Shown: positions 1 through 6,793 of the stretch, piece by piece | Layout of the letters: every line of letters begins with the position of its first letter | Numbering within the stretch: the stretch's first letter is position 1 | Assembly (NCBI GenBank): GCA_945876665.1 | Contig: CAMCPC010000050.1 | Location: 1-7,861 of the forward strand | Direction: 5' to 3' | DNA from: an uncultured Oscillospiraceae bacterium | GTDB taxonomy: Bacteria; Bacillota; Clostridia; UBA1381 | Length of the DNA stretch: 7,861 bases | The notes under the pieces: generated by a model | Database searches by the model: none | Told to the model about the DNA's origin: nothing | What the model saw: only the letters and a program-made list of their open reading frames with translations | Position numbers and translations under genes: made by a program

Positions 1-147
1 TTCCTCCGGTTTTTTATCCTCGTTCAGAAATAGATATATCTTATATTAATTTGAAAAGTGTTTTTGCGTATATGCCAGAAAATTGTTGAAGAATATATAA
101 AAATAAAATAAGTGTTGGAAATTATACATTTGTGTGAAAAATGACGG

Positions 148-176
148 TTGACGGACAGGATGTATGAAATTATAAT
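148..176 (+). promoter_or_regulatory. Sigma-A type promoter of the MMPL operon
   Basis: TTGACG (148-153) and a perfect TATAAT (171-176) are separated by 17 bp, the ideal spacing for a housekeeping sigma factor. Transcription would start near 183, about 26 bases before the start codon at 209. The -35 is embedded in a tandem repeat of TGACGG (142-147 and 149-154), and GAAATTATA occurs twice (118-126 and 166-174), the second copy covering part of the -10. These repeats are possible regulator contacts, but no clear TetR-type palindrome is visible. Confidence 0.75.
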
Positions 177-195
177 AATATAAGAACAAATAATC

Positions 196-200
196 GGAGA
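196..200 (+). promoter_or_regulatory. Ribosome binding site deciding the MMPL start
   Basis: GGAGA at 196-200 lies 8 bases before the ATG at 209. The in-frame upstream ATG at 200 overlaps this site and so could not be served by it. The start at 209 is therefore preferred, and the protein loses three residues (M-C-D) relative to the longest open frame. Confidence 0.75.
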
Positions 201-208
201 TGTGTGAC

Positions 209-2743
209 ATGAACAGTAACGGCATAAACAAAAATAAAATTTTGGACAGTGAAGAAAAAAACAGCGGCATAATGATGAAAATCGCTGCATTTATCGTAGA
301 TAAAAGGCGAGCGTTTTACCTTATATTTGCCGCAGTTCTTGTGTTGTGTCTTATTTCAATACCAAAGGTAAAAGTAAACAATGATATAAGCTCATATCTT
401 CCGGATGATACGGAAACAAGGCGTGGACTCACGCTTATGGATGAGGAATTTATTACATATGACACAGAAACCATAATGGTAACAACCGTGACGAAGGAAA
501 CTGCCGAGGAACTCAAAGAAAAGATGGAAAAGGTAGACGGCGTAAAGCAGGTGGAATTTGAAGATGATGAAGACCACTACAAGCAGTCTGCCGCGCTTTT
601 TACAGTTACGCTTGATGTGCGTGATGATTTGGACAGAGAGCTTGAAATAGTTCAGAACGTAAAAAATCAGCTTGAGGGATACGATTATTATGCGTATTCC
701 GACAGCATAGACGACAGCTCAAAAACGCTTGCGCAGGAAATGACTGTAATACTTGCAATAGCAGTCCTTATTATAATCGCGGTACTTCTGTTCACTTCGA
801 GCAGCTTTATGGAAATACCGATATTTCTTATAGTATTCATCGTTTCGGCGCTGCTGAATATGGGTACAAATTATCTGCTTGGAGAAATTTCATTTATTAC
901 AAATTCTGTTGCGGTTGTGCTGCAGTTAGCATTGGCGATAGACTATGCAATCATTCTTTCGCACCGTTTTGCCGAGGAAAAGCTTACGAAAAATTCATAT
1001 GACGCTATTGTTGCGGCGCTGTCGAAGGCAATTATCGAAATCAGCTCATCAAGTCTTACAACGCTTGCAGGTCTTGCGGCACTTATGGTAATGCAGCTCA
1101 GAATCGGCATGGATATGGGTCTTGTACTGTGCAAGGGTATAATATGCTCTCTTTTAACAGTATTCTTAATCATGCCCGGACTGTTGCTTGCGTTTTCCGA
1201 TAAGATTGACAAAACAACACATAAATCCTTTGTGCCGAGCATTCAGAAGTGGTGCGACCTTATGATTAAGCTGCGCCATGTAGTTCCATACATATTTATA
1301 GTGGTAATTGTAGTAAGCGCGGTACTTTCAAGCATGAGTGACTACGCATTTGATGTAAGCAGTCAGCAGATGGAGATGCCTACGGAAAGCGCTGTTGCAA
1401 AGAGGAAGGTCAATGAAATTTTCGGAACAGACCATCAGCTTGCCGTAATAGTTCCGGCGGGAGATTATGACAAGGAAGCAAAGGTAATTTCACTGATTGA
1501 GAAAAATCCCAATATAAATTCTGCGCTTGGTCTTGCCAATACGGAAATAGATGATGACCACATTCTTACGGACAGGATAAACGCAAGAGAAATGTCAAAG
1601 CTTATGGATATTGATTATGACTTGTGTGTTTTACTGTTTCAGGCATATGGGGCGGAGCATGATGAATACAGTGCAATATTCAGTGATGTAAATGATTACG
1701 AGGTGCCGATTATTGATTTATTCCTGTACACACATGAAAAAATGGACCTTGGTGTTATAAATCTTGATGAGGAGCAGACAAATGACCTGAACGAGCTTTA
1801 CGATACTCTTATAGACGCAAAGGAGCAGCTTGAAAGTGATAATTATTCACGTATGGTATTTACATATACGTGCGATGTGGAAAGTGACGAGGCATATCAG
1901 ATGCTTAAGGATATAAGAGGGGACGTGGAACGGTATTATGATGAATGTCTGCTTGTCAGTGACAGTGTAAACAGCCGTGATTTGGGCGATTCATTCAGTG
2001 GTGACAATAACAAGATAAATATTATCACATTGCTCGCATTGCTCCTGATACTTATGGTTACCTTCCGCAGCGCCGGTGTGCCGGTAATTCTTGTGCTTGC
2101 AATACAGGGAAGTGTATGGATTAACTTCTCAATTCCATTCCTTGCTTCACAAAGGCTGTACTTTTTAGCATACCTTGTCGTAAGCTCAATACAGATGGGC
2201 GCTACAATTGACTACGCAATAGTGTTTACGAACAGATATCTGACACTTAAGGAAACAATGGATAGAAAAGAAGCTGCGGCTGCGGCACTTAATCAGTCGT
2301 TCCCAACTATCCTTACATCGGGATCTATTCTGACTATTTCAGGATTTCTGATTGGCATGATATCTACCAATGCGATAATCTCAGCGCTTGGAGCCGCGCT
2401 CGGACGCGGAACGCTTATATCAATTGTTATAGTAATGATGGTGCTTCCGCAAATTGTGCTTTTGTGCGATAAATTTATCGAAAAGACAGCATTTGGCAAG
2501 AAGGCTGTGGAAGCTGATAAGGCGGCTAAGCGTGAAATGTCGGGTGTTATGATTGTAAACGGACGTATAAGAGGAAACATATCGGGATTTGTGGACGGTA
2601 TGTTCTATGGTGTTGTCAAGGGTGATGTTAACGCGAGAATGGAGCTTGGAAATGCCAATGCCTTGCTTGAGGCAGGCAAAGATGAAGAATACGTGAAGGA
2701 GGAAATTATAAAGGAGGGCAAAGATGAAACAGAACAGGAATAA
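209..2743 (+). CDS. MMPL/RND-family membrane exporter
   Basis: This is an 844-residue polytopic transporter of the RND superfamily, MMPL branch, which uses the proton gradient to move lipids, drugs or other hydrophobic compounds across the cytoplasmic membrane. It shows the duplicated RND plan. TM1 is near residues 35-52, followed by an extracytoplasmic loop (about 53-175) and five TM segments to about 330. TM7 is near 358-377, followed by a larger loop (about 378-600) and TM8-12 to about 745. Each half carries an Asp-Tyr pair in the expected fourth TM helix of its repeat (D245-Y246 in ALAIDYAI, D668-Y669 in GATIDYAI). These match the paired Asp-Tyr proton relay known from mycobacterial MmpL3. 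The cytosolic tail (about 750-844) contains a glycine-every-fourth-residue stretch and ends in a highly charged segment. The gene is first in an operon and overlaps the next gene by 20 bp. The substrate cannot be read from the sequence. Confidence 0.92.
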   Translation: MNSNGINKNKILDSEEKNSGIMMKIAAFIVDKRRAFYLIFAAVLVLCLISIPKVKVNNDISSYLPDDTETRRGLTLMDEEFITYDTETIMVTTVTKETAEELKEKMEKVDGVKQVEFEDDEDHYKQSAALFTVTLDVRDDLDRELEIVQNVKNQLEGYDYYAYSDSIDDSSKTLAQEMTVILAIAVLIIIAVLLFTSSSFMEIPIFLIVFIVSALLNMGTNYLLGEISFITNSVAVVLQLALAIDYAIILSHRFAEEKLTKNSYDAIVAALSKAIIEISSSSLTTLAGLAALMVMQLRIGMDMGLVLCKGIICSLLTVFLIMPGLLLAFSDKIDKTTHKSFVPSIQKWCDLMIKLRHVVPYIFIVVIVVSAVLSSMSDYAFDVSSQQMEMPTESAVAKRKVNEIFGTDHQLAVIVPAGDYDKEAKVISLIEKNPNINSALGLANTEIDDDHILTDRINAREMSKLMDIDYDLCVLLFQAYGAEHDEYSAIFSDVNDYEVPIIDLFLYTHEKMDLGVINLDEEQTNDLNELYDTLIDAKEQLESDNYSRMVFTYTCDVESDEAYQMLKDIRGDVERYYDECLLVSDSVNSRDLGDSFSGDNNKINIITLLALLLILMVTFRSAGVPVILVLAIQGSVWINFSIPFLASQRLYFLAYLVVSSIQMGATIDYAIVFTNRYLTLKETMDRKEAAAAALNQSFPTILTSGSILTISGFLIGMISTNAIISALGAALGRGTLISIVIVMMVLPQIVLLCDKFIEKTAFGKKAVEADKAAKREMSGVMIVNGRIRGNISGFVDGMFYGVVKGDVNARMELGNANALLEAGKDEEYVKEEIIKEGKDETEQE
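2561..2635 (+). repeat. G-x-x-x tetrapeptide repeats in the MMPL cytosolic tail
   Basis: Glycines sit at residues 785, 789, 793, 797, 801 and 805, exactly every fourth position, with a hydrophobic residue (I, I, V, F, V, V) two places after each. The run closes with GDVNA. This regularity suggests a short beta-solenoid-like element, reminiscent of bactofilin or other stacked beta-helix repeats, following TM12. The fold is inference; the periodicity is directly visible. Confidence 0.6.
2711..2718 (+). promoter_or_regulatory. Ribosome binding site of the surface-protein gene, inside the MMPL gene
   Basis: AAGGAGGG lies 5 bases before the ATG at 2724 and within the last codons of the MMPL gene. 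It is close to a full anti-Shine-Dalgarno complement. With the 20-bp overlap, it points to coupled and strong translation of the second gene. Confidence 0.8.
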
Positions 2744-5700
2744 AGCAGCCGCTTTTCTTACAGCAGTTGTTATATCATTTAATCTTCTGCCTATGGGCAT
2801 TGTAAACGCTGATGATGTGGTTTCAATATACACTGTAAATGACTTTGCGGTATTTACGGAGAAATGCGTATTTGACGAATATTCAAAGAATAAAAAGTTT
2901 GTATTGCAGAACGATATTGATCTTAGCGGAGTTGAAATAAAAAGCGCCGAGGTGTTCTGCGGCATATTTGAGGGCGGCGGACACAGTATAACTAACCTTA
3001 AGCTGTCCTTTGACGGCTCCGATAAGGGGTTGTTTGCCTCTGTGACAAAGGACGCGCAGATTAAGGATCTTAATATAACAGGAGATGTGAGGGTATCCGG
3101 CGCTGCGGATACGGAGTCGGTATTCAGACAGCGCGCTTCAGCTATTCTTAAAAAATCTGATATTAAGCTTGACAATACAGATGAAGGCGCAGAAGTGGCA
3201 GGCGGTATAGCGGGTTATAATGCGGGAAAAATCATGAACTGCTCCTTTTCCGGAAAAATCAGCGGTCAGAAGCAGGTAGGAGGTATAGCGGGCTATAACG
3301 CGATGACAGGCGTAATAGACGGCTGTACAAATAATGCCTCTGTAAACGGCGACAGAGAAACAGGCGGACTTGCCGGTTATAACGAGGGCAGAATAAAGAT
3401 GAGTAAAAACACAGGCTCAATCTGTCCCGATGCCGATGAAAACACAACTGATATCGGCGGTATAAGCGGCAATAACGAGGGCGCTGTGGTTATATGTACA
3501 AATGACGGACCTGTTGGCGGAGAAAGCTTCGGTGACAATGTCGGAGGTATATGCGGAAAACAGAGCGGCGAGATACGTGAATGTGTTAATAACGGAGAGG
3601 TAAAGGGCAGAAGAAGCATCGGCGGTATAGCGGGACGCTTTGAGCCGTATACGGACATTGAACTTTCATATGAGAGCGCAAAGGCGGCGGTAGAGAAACA
3701 GGCAGATATACTTAAGAATGATATAAATTCTGCAAGGTCAAAAATTCTTGAATACGGATTGCAGCTGCTCGGCGGCAGCGGTGACCTTTCATCGCTCATG
3801 TCACTGCTCGGAGTAGACACCTCCGGCACTGCATCAAGGCTTGATAACCTTACTGATGCTGCAACAAATATGATGAACAGCATAACGAATGCTGTAAATA
3901 ACGCTTCGGGCAATAATGTGTCGGGCTCAATCAGGGATGCTATTGATAAGGGAAGTAACGATATTTCAGAGGTTAAGGATTCCCTTAAGAATACAAATGA
4001 TTCACTTAATACAACACTTGAAGCTGTGGACGATTTCCTTGACGAATTTGACGGCAAGGGTAAGGAAATAAGCGATACACTTGATGAGCTTAACGATGCT
4101 ATAGACAAGGGCGAGAATGATGTTGATGAGATAAAGAATAATTTATCAAAGCGTCTTGACGGTATGGAGGAGGATATTGACAAGGTTACAGACAAGCTTG
4201 ACTATACCCATACTAATCTTAACACGCTTATAAGACAGCTTAGAAATGTAAGCGGCGAAGCGGCAGATCTTATGGAAGAGCTTGATAATGTTATTGTAAA
4301 TTCAAGCAATGAGCTGAAGGAGCTGAAAAGCTCACTTGAGAAAATGGCTGACGCAATCGGAAAGCTTGCAGGCAGTGCAGGTGATATAATCGCAACGAAC
4401 AAACCGATAATTCCTACACTTCCCACGATAAATCCATCAAGGACGCTGCCTCCTTTGTTTGGCGGCGCTGATGAGGACACATCGGGCGGCTATGAGGCTG
4501 TGCCTGACGATGCGCTGGAGAGTGACTATGACGTTGAGCCGTCCATTGTCGGAAGTATAAAGGATATGCTGTTTACCACAGCATATGCGGAGGAGGATAA
4601 AAAAACTGCTATAAGCGACCTTAAAAGCACCGATATTTCACTTTTGCGTCTGATAGGCGGAGAAAATGCTGATACGGCTCTTATAAAGTACAGCATAAAC
4701 AACGGAAACGTGAAGGGAACTGAAATGGCAGGCGGAATAGCGGGAAGCACAGGATTTGAGTCTGCTGTGCGTACGGGTGAAAGCATTACTCTGCCGGACG
4801 GCACAAAGGTTGATTCTGACTCTGTTCTGAAAGCAGTTATTGATTCCTGCATAAGCTGCGGCAATATTGCCGCAAAGACTAATTATGCCGGAGGCGTGTG
4901 TGGTAAGAGTGATATAGGAAATATAAAAAATTCTCTGGCAACAGGTGAAACAGAAGTGACGGACGGAAGCTATGCAGGCGGTATAGCAGGGCTGAGCGGC
5001 GGAGATATTGCAAATTGTATTGCAATCAATGATATTGCAGCGAACACATACCTTGGCGGTATCGCAGGCAGCGGCAAGGATATAAGCAATTCATACGCGC
5101 TTCCGCGTCTGGACGGAAAAAAAGACAAGTCGGGCGCTATAGCCGGATTTATCACAGGAAATGTAGGGAATACATATTTTATTGACGAGGGACTTTCGGG
5201 TATAAGCGGTGTTAATCTTGAGGGCAAGGCGGAGGCTGTGAAGCCATCTGAAATAGCATCGTCTGACGGGGGATTCCCGTCAGGAATGCACGGACTTGCA
5301 GAGGATGCTTTTTATATGGCATCAGATGATTTATATATGCCGCAGATAAAATCTCTTGCGCAGAATAATGCGGAAAATATAGGCGCGCTGCTGCAATCCA
5401 AATCGGCAGAAATGGCAAAATTTCATTTCAATGTAAGGTTTATGGATAATGGCAAAGAGCTTAAGGCTATGACGGTGGATTACGGAACTGTAATTGCTCA
5501 AAGCGATATTCCGAGGCTTACGGCAAATGGTGCAGATGTGCCTGTGTGGGATAAGGATGTACACAGTCCTATTATCCGACACACAACTTTCACGGCGGAA
5601 TATCATAAGGCGACCACAACAATTTCCACAGGAGAAACACCTGCGCTTTTGCTTGTGGAAAGCGTATTTGATGAGGGGACAACTGTATCTGTTCGTGAGG

Positions 5701-6053
5701 AGGACGCAGAACATGAATTTGACGGCTATAAAAAAGGTAAAGCCTATTCTTTTACACTTAACAAAAGCGCCTACGACATTATAAAGGTTCATATCCGTGA
5801 CGAAAAGAAAAAGGCGGCGAAAATAGCCGTGCAGGAAAACGGAAAATGGACGTTGCTCGATTGTAAAATTGACGGAAGCTATGCTGTATTTGAAGTGGGC
5901 GCGCCGTGTGAATTTGTGATATTATATAAGAAGATACCCGTTGCAGTCCCGGTTTTAATATGCTTGACTGCATTGATGTTTATAGGTGCAGGATTGGTTA
6001 CGGTAAAGAGAGTGAGGACGAAACATGGAAGAAAAAAAGAAGAAGACATATAG
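2724..6053 (+). CDS. Secreted, membrane-anchored GLUG-repeat and coiled-coil protein
   Basis: This 1109-residue surface protein is of unproven function. An N-terminal signal peptide (about 1-29, probable cleavage after VNA) is followed by a beta-rich domain and six GLUG-type GG(I/L)xG blocks starting at residues 160, 186, 214, 245, 274 and 300. A long helical, coiled-coil region covers about 312-556. A proline-rich linker (560-581) and an acidic stretch precede five more GLUG-type blocks at 670, 723, 752, 778 and 804, the last being GAIAG. Residues 900-961 resemble the Listeria-Bacteroides (Flg_new) beta-grasp repeat, with the pattern FxVRFxxNG, YGT and FTAEY. A single TM helix (about 1074-1094) and a basic tail anchor the C-terminus. 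There is no LPXTG sorting signal. The gene overlaps the MMPL gene by 20 bp and the TetR gene by 29 bp, so it is probably made with the pump. I infer a pump partner or wall-spanning adaptor; an adhesin-like role is the alternative. Confidence 0.88.
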   Translation: MKQNRNKAAAFLTAVVISFNLLPMGIVNADDVVSIYTVNDFAVFTEKCVFDEYSKNKKFVLQNDIDLSGVEIKSAEVFCGIFEGGGHSITNLKLSFDGSDKGLFASVTKDAQIKDLNITGDVRVSGAADTESVFRQRASAILKKSDIKLDNTDEGAEVAGGIAGYNAGKIMNCSFSGKISGQKQVGGIAGYNAMTGVIDGCTNNASVNGDRETGGLAGYNEGRIKMSKNTGSICPDADENTTDIGGISGNNEGAVVICTNDGPVGGESFGDNVGGICGKQSGEIRECVNNGEVKGRRSIGGIAGRFEPYTDIELSYESAKAAVEKQADILKNDINSARSKILEYGLQLLGGSGDLSSLMSLLGVDTSGTASRLDNLTDAATNMMNSITNAVNNASGNNVSGSIRDAIDKGSNDISEVKDSLKNTNDSLNTTLEAVDDFLDEFDGKGKEISDTLDELNDAIDKGENDVDEIKNNLSKRLDGMEEDIDKVTDKLDYTHTNLNTLIRQLRNVSGEAADLMEELDNVIVNSSNELKELKSSLEKMADAIGKLAGSAGDIIATNKPIIPTLPTINPSRTLPPLFGGADEDTSGGYEAVPDDALESDYDVEPSIVGSIKDMLFTTAYAEEDKKTAISDLKSTDISLLRLIGGENADTALIKYSINNGNVKGTEMAGGIAGSTGFESAVRTGESITLPDGTKVDSDSVLKAVIDSCISCGNIAAKTNYAGGVCGKSDIGNIKNSLATGETEVTDGSYAGGIAGLSGGDIANCIAINDIAANTYLGGIAGSGKDISNSYALPRLDGKKDKSGAIAGFITGNVGNTYFIDEGLSGISGVNLEGKAEAVKPSEIASSDGGFPSGMHGLAEDAFYMASDDLYMPQIKSLAQNNAENIGALLQSKSAEMAKFHFNVRFMDNGKELKAMTVDYGTVIAQSDIPRLTANGADVPVWDKDVHSPIIRHTTFTAEYHKATTTISTGETPALLLVESVFDEGTTVSVREEDAEHEFDGYKKGKAYSFTLNKSAYDIIKVHIRDEKKKAAKIAVQENGKWTLLDCKIDGSYAVFEVGAPCEFVILYKKIPVAVPVLICLTALMFIGAGLVTVKRVRTKHGRKKEEDI
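3201..3638 (+). repeat. GLUG repeat array A (six blocks)
   Basis: Six copies of a GG(I/L)xG turn, mostly followed by Y/N-N-x-G and then a polar strand such as CTNNASVNG or CVNNGEVKG, recur every 26 to 31 residues (160 to about 305 of the protein). This spacing and wording are those of the GLUG motif found in bacterial surface beta-solenoids. The codons have diverged between copies, so the array is old rather than recently duplicated. Confidence 0.75.
3657..4388 (+). other. Coiled-coil insertion between the GLUG arrays
   Basis: Residues about 312-556 lack the GLUG pattern and are rich in E, K, D, N and heptad-spaced L, I and V. A first helix (about 313-345) is followed by a Gly/Ser-rich break and then a long helical run from about 370 to 555. 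The motif AIDKGxNDxxExKxxL occurs twice, at residues 406 and 459, showing an internal repeat of about 53 residues. The region could form an antiparallel hairpin or an oligomeric stalk. Confidence 0.65.
4692..5187 (+). repeat. GLUG repeat array B (five blocks)
   Basis: After the coiled coil and linker, the solenoid pattern resumes with SINNGNVKG. The GG(I/V)xG blocks then start at residues 670, 723, 752 and 778, and GAIAG follows at 804. The first gap is long because a 25-30 residue segment is inserted; the other gaps are 26-29 residues, as in array A. Confidence 0.7.
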
Positions 6054-6612
6054 AAATTTTACACGTTCCGAAAAGGCGATAATACGCGCCTATGTCGAGC
6101 TTATGCAGAAGAAGGGAAGAAGCCGTATTACCGTTACGGATATTGTAAATACAGCTGATCTGAACAGAAGCACATTTTATGCGCATTTCAAGTCCGCTGA
6201 TGATGTCAGGGAGAAGATACAGTCTGATATTATAAATGAGCTTACCAGCTCACTGAACAAGCGTGATTTCAGAAATGCTCTATCGGACCCTTATCCTGCT
6301 ATGATGCATGTTATTGCGTTTATCAGAAAGGATGCGGAAATGTATAAAATGCTCCTGAATACGGAGGGCGCAAATAAATTTCTGAAAAAGCTGCGTGATA
6401 TTGTCATTGAAAAGTGCCTTTCCGATGAGGTTATTCTGCCGTACATAAAGGACAGGGACGAATTTGAAATGAATTTAAGAATGTTCATAGGTGGATATGT
6501 TTCGGTTATAGAGGACTGGGCGGCAGGGAATATAAATATGCCGGTTGAAAAGACTGCAAAGATAATGAGCGACTCGGTTAAGCTGTGTGTGCATAGATAT
6601 TCATCAAAATAG
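6025..6612 (+). CDS. TetR/AcrR-family transcriptional regulator
   Basis: This is a 195-residue DNA-binding regulator, of normal size for the family. The N-terminal domain (about 10-65) has the TetR helix-turn-helix, with ITVTDIVNTADLNRSTFY followed by AHFKSADDV, the classic signature in which RSTFYAHF forms the recognition helix and the turn after it. The C-terminal ligand and dimer domain has FIRKDAEMYKMLL and a late GGYVSVIEDWAAGN segment, resembling the TetR_C_8 class seen in DhaS-like regulators of Firmicutes. The ATG at 6025 is preceded by GAGG (6014-6017) at a 7-base spacing and lies inside the end of the surface-protein gene (29-bp overlap). As last gene of the operon, it most likely represses or senses ligand for that same operon through the promoter at 148-176. 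That is inferred from position, since no operator palindrome was identified. The inducing ligand is unknown. Confidence 0.92.
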   Translation: MEEKKKKTYRNFTRSEKAIIRAYVELMQKKGRSRITVTDIVNTADLNRSTFYAHFKSADDVREKIQSDIINELTSSLNKRDFRNALSDPYPAMMHVIAFIRKDAEMYKMLLNTEGANKFLKKLRDIVIEKCLSDEVILPYIKDRDEFEMNLRMFIGGYVSVIEDWAAGNINMPVEKTAKIMSDSVKLCVHRYSSK

Positions 6613-6619
6613 AAATTCC

Positions 6620-6650
6620 GGAGGAGGCGTGACGCCTCCTCTTGCTTTAT
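6620..6650 (+). terminator. Intrinsic terminator of the MMPL-GLUG-TetR operon
   Basis: Eight bases after the TetR stop codon, GAGGAGGCG (6621-6629) pairs perfectly with CGCCTCCTC (6633-6641) across a TGA loop. The downstream tract TTGCTTTAT is only moderately T-rich, but the GC-rich 9-bp stem is strong. It separates the exporter operon from the pst operon. Confidence 0.85.
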
Positions 6651-6663
6651 GTTTAAAATATAT

Positions 6664-6758
6664 CTTACAAAATTAAGGCGGATTTTACAAATGCGCTGTT
6701 TTTTTTACATTCTTTTAAGCTTTTTAAGATAGTAGATTTTACATTCGGGTAATATAAT
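6664..6758 (+). promoter_or_regulatory. Probable PhoP-controlled promoter of pstS
   Basis: A perfect TATAAT lies at 6753-6758 but no -35 hexamer is found 17 bp upstream (6730-6735 reads TAGTAG), as is usual for promoters needing an activator. Upstream, TTACA occurs at 6665, 6685, 6705 and 6739. The steps of 20, 20 and 34 bp are close to whole helical turns. The last three copies are full TTTACA, which matches the Bacillus PhoP box consensus TT(A/T/C)ACA. TTTAAG occurs twice between them, at 6714 and 6723. Phosphate-starvation control is inferred from these elements and from the genes downstream. Confidence 0.5.
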
Positions 6759-6776
6759 GAATCTGCAAGTTAAGAA

Positions 6777-6782
6777 AAGGAG
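6777..6782 (+). promoter_or_regulatory. Ribosome binding site of pstS
   Basis: AAGGAG ends 2 bases before the ATG at 6785 and 11 bases before the in-frame ATG at 6794. The first spacing is too short for normal initiation and the second is slightly long but workable. The start at 6794 is therefore preferred, without certainty. Confidence 0.6.
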
Positions 6783-6793
6783 AAATGAAAAAA

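Noticed and set aside
1..15. TTCCTCCGG followed by six T, resembling the 3' arm and T-tract of an intrinsic terminator for a gene upstream of the window
   Set aside because: The 5' arm would lie outside the window, so pairing cannot be shown.
1..33. Open frame from the window edge to a TAG at 31-33, a possible end of an upstream gene
   Set aside because: Ten codons with no recognisable sequence and no clear coding character.
24..290. Minus-strand ORF of 88 codons over the leader
   Set aside because: Cysteine- and phenylalanine-rich product typical of the reverse of AT-rich DNA; it covers a good plus-strand promoter and ribosome site and overlaps the MMPL gene.
2420..3175. Minus-strand ORF of 251 codons
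   Set aside because: It lies antisense to the MMPL tail and the surface-protein start, both of which have clear protein signatures; the product shows no family features.
3377..4195. Minus-strand ORF of 272 codons, Ser/Leu-rich
   Set aside because: It is the antisense shadow of the GLUG and coiled-coil coding sequence; the Ser/Leu richness comes from reversed Asp, Glu and Lys codons.
3201..5187. The DNA of the repeated GG-I-A-G blocks as a CRISPR or recent tandem repeat
   Set aside because: The similarity is at protein level with diverged codons and variable spacing; no identical DNA repeat units or uniform spacers.
5494..5784. Plus-strand ORF of 96 codons in another frame
   Set aside because: It sits inside the surface-protein gene, where the main frame encodes a recognisable beta-grasp-like domain; no ribosome site and no family features.
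2724..6053. Identification of the middle protein as a YhgE/Pip-type protein, a coiled-coil membrane protein often near MMPL and TetR genes
   Set aside because: YhgE/Pip has an N-terminal TM and a C-terminal multi-TM domain; this protein has a cleavable signal, GLUG arrays and a single C-terminal TM.
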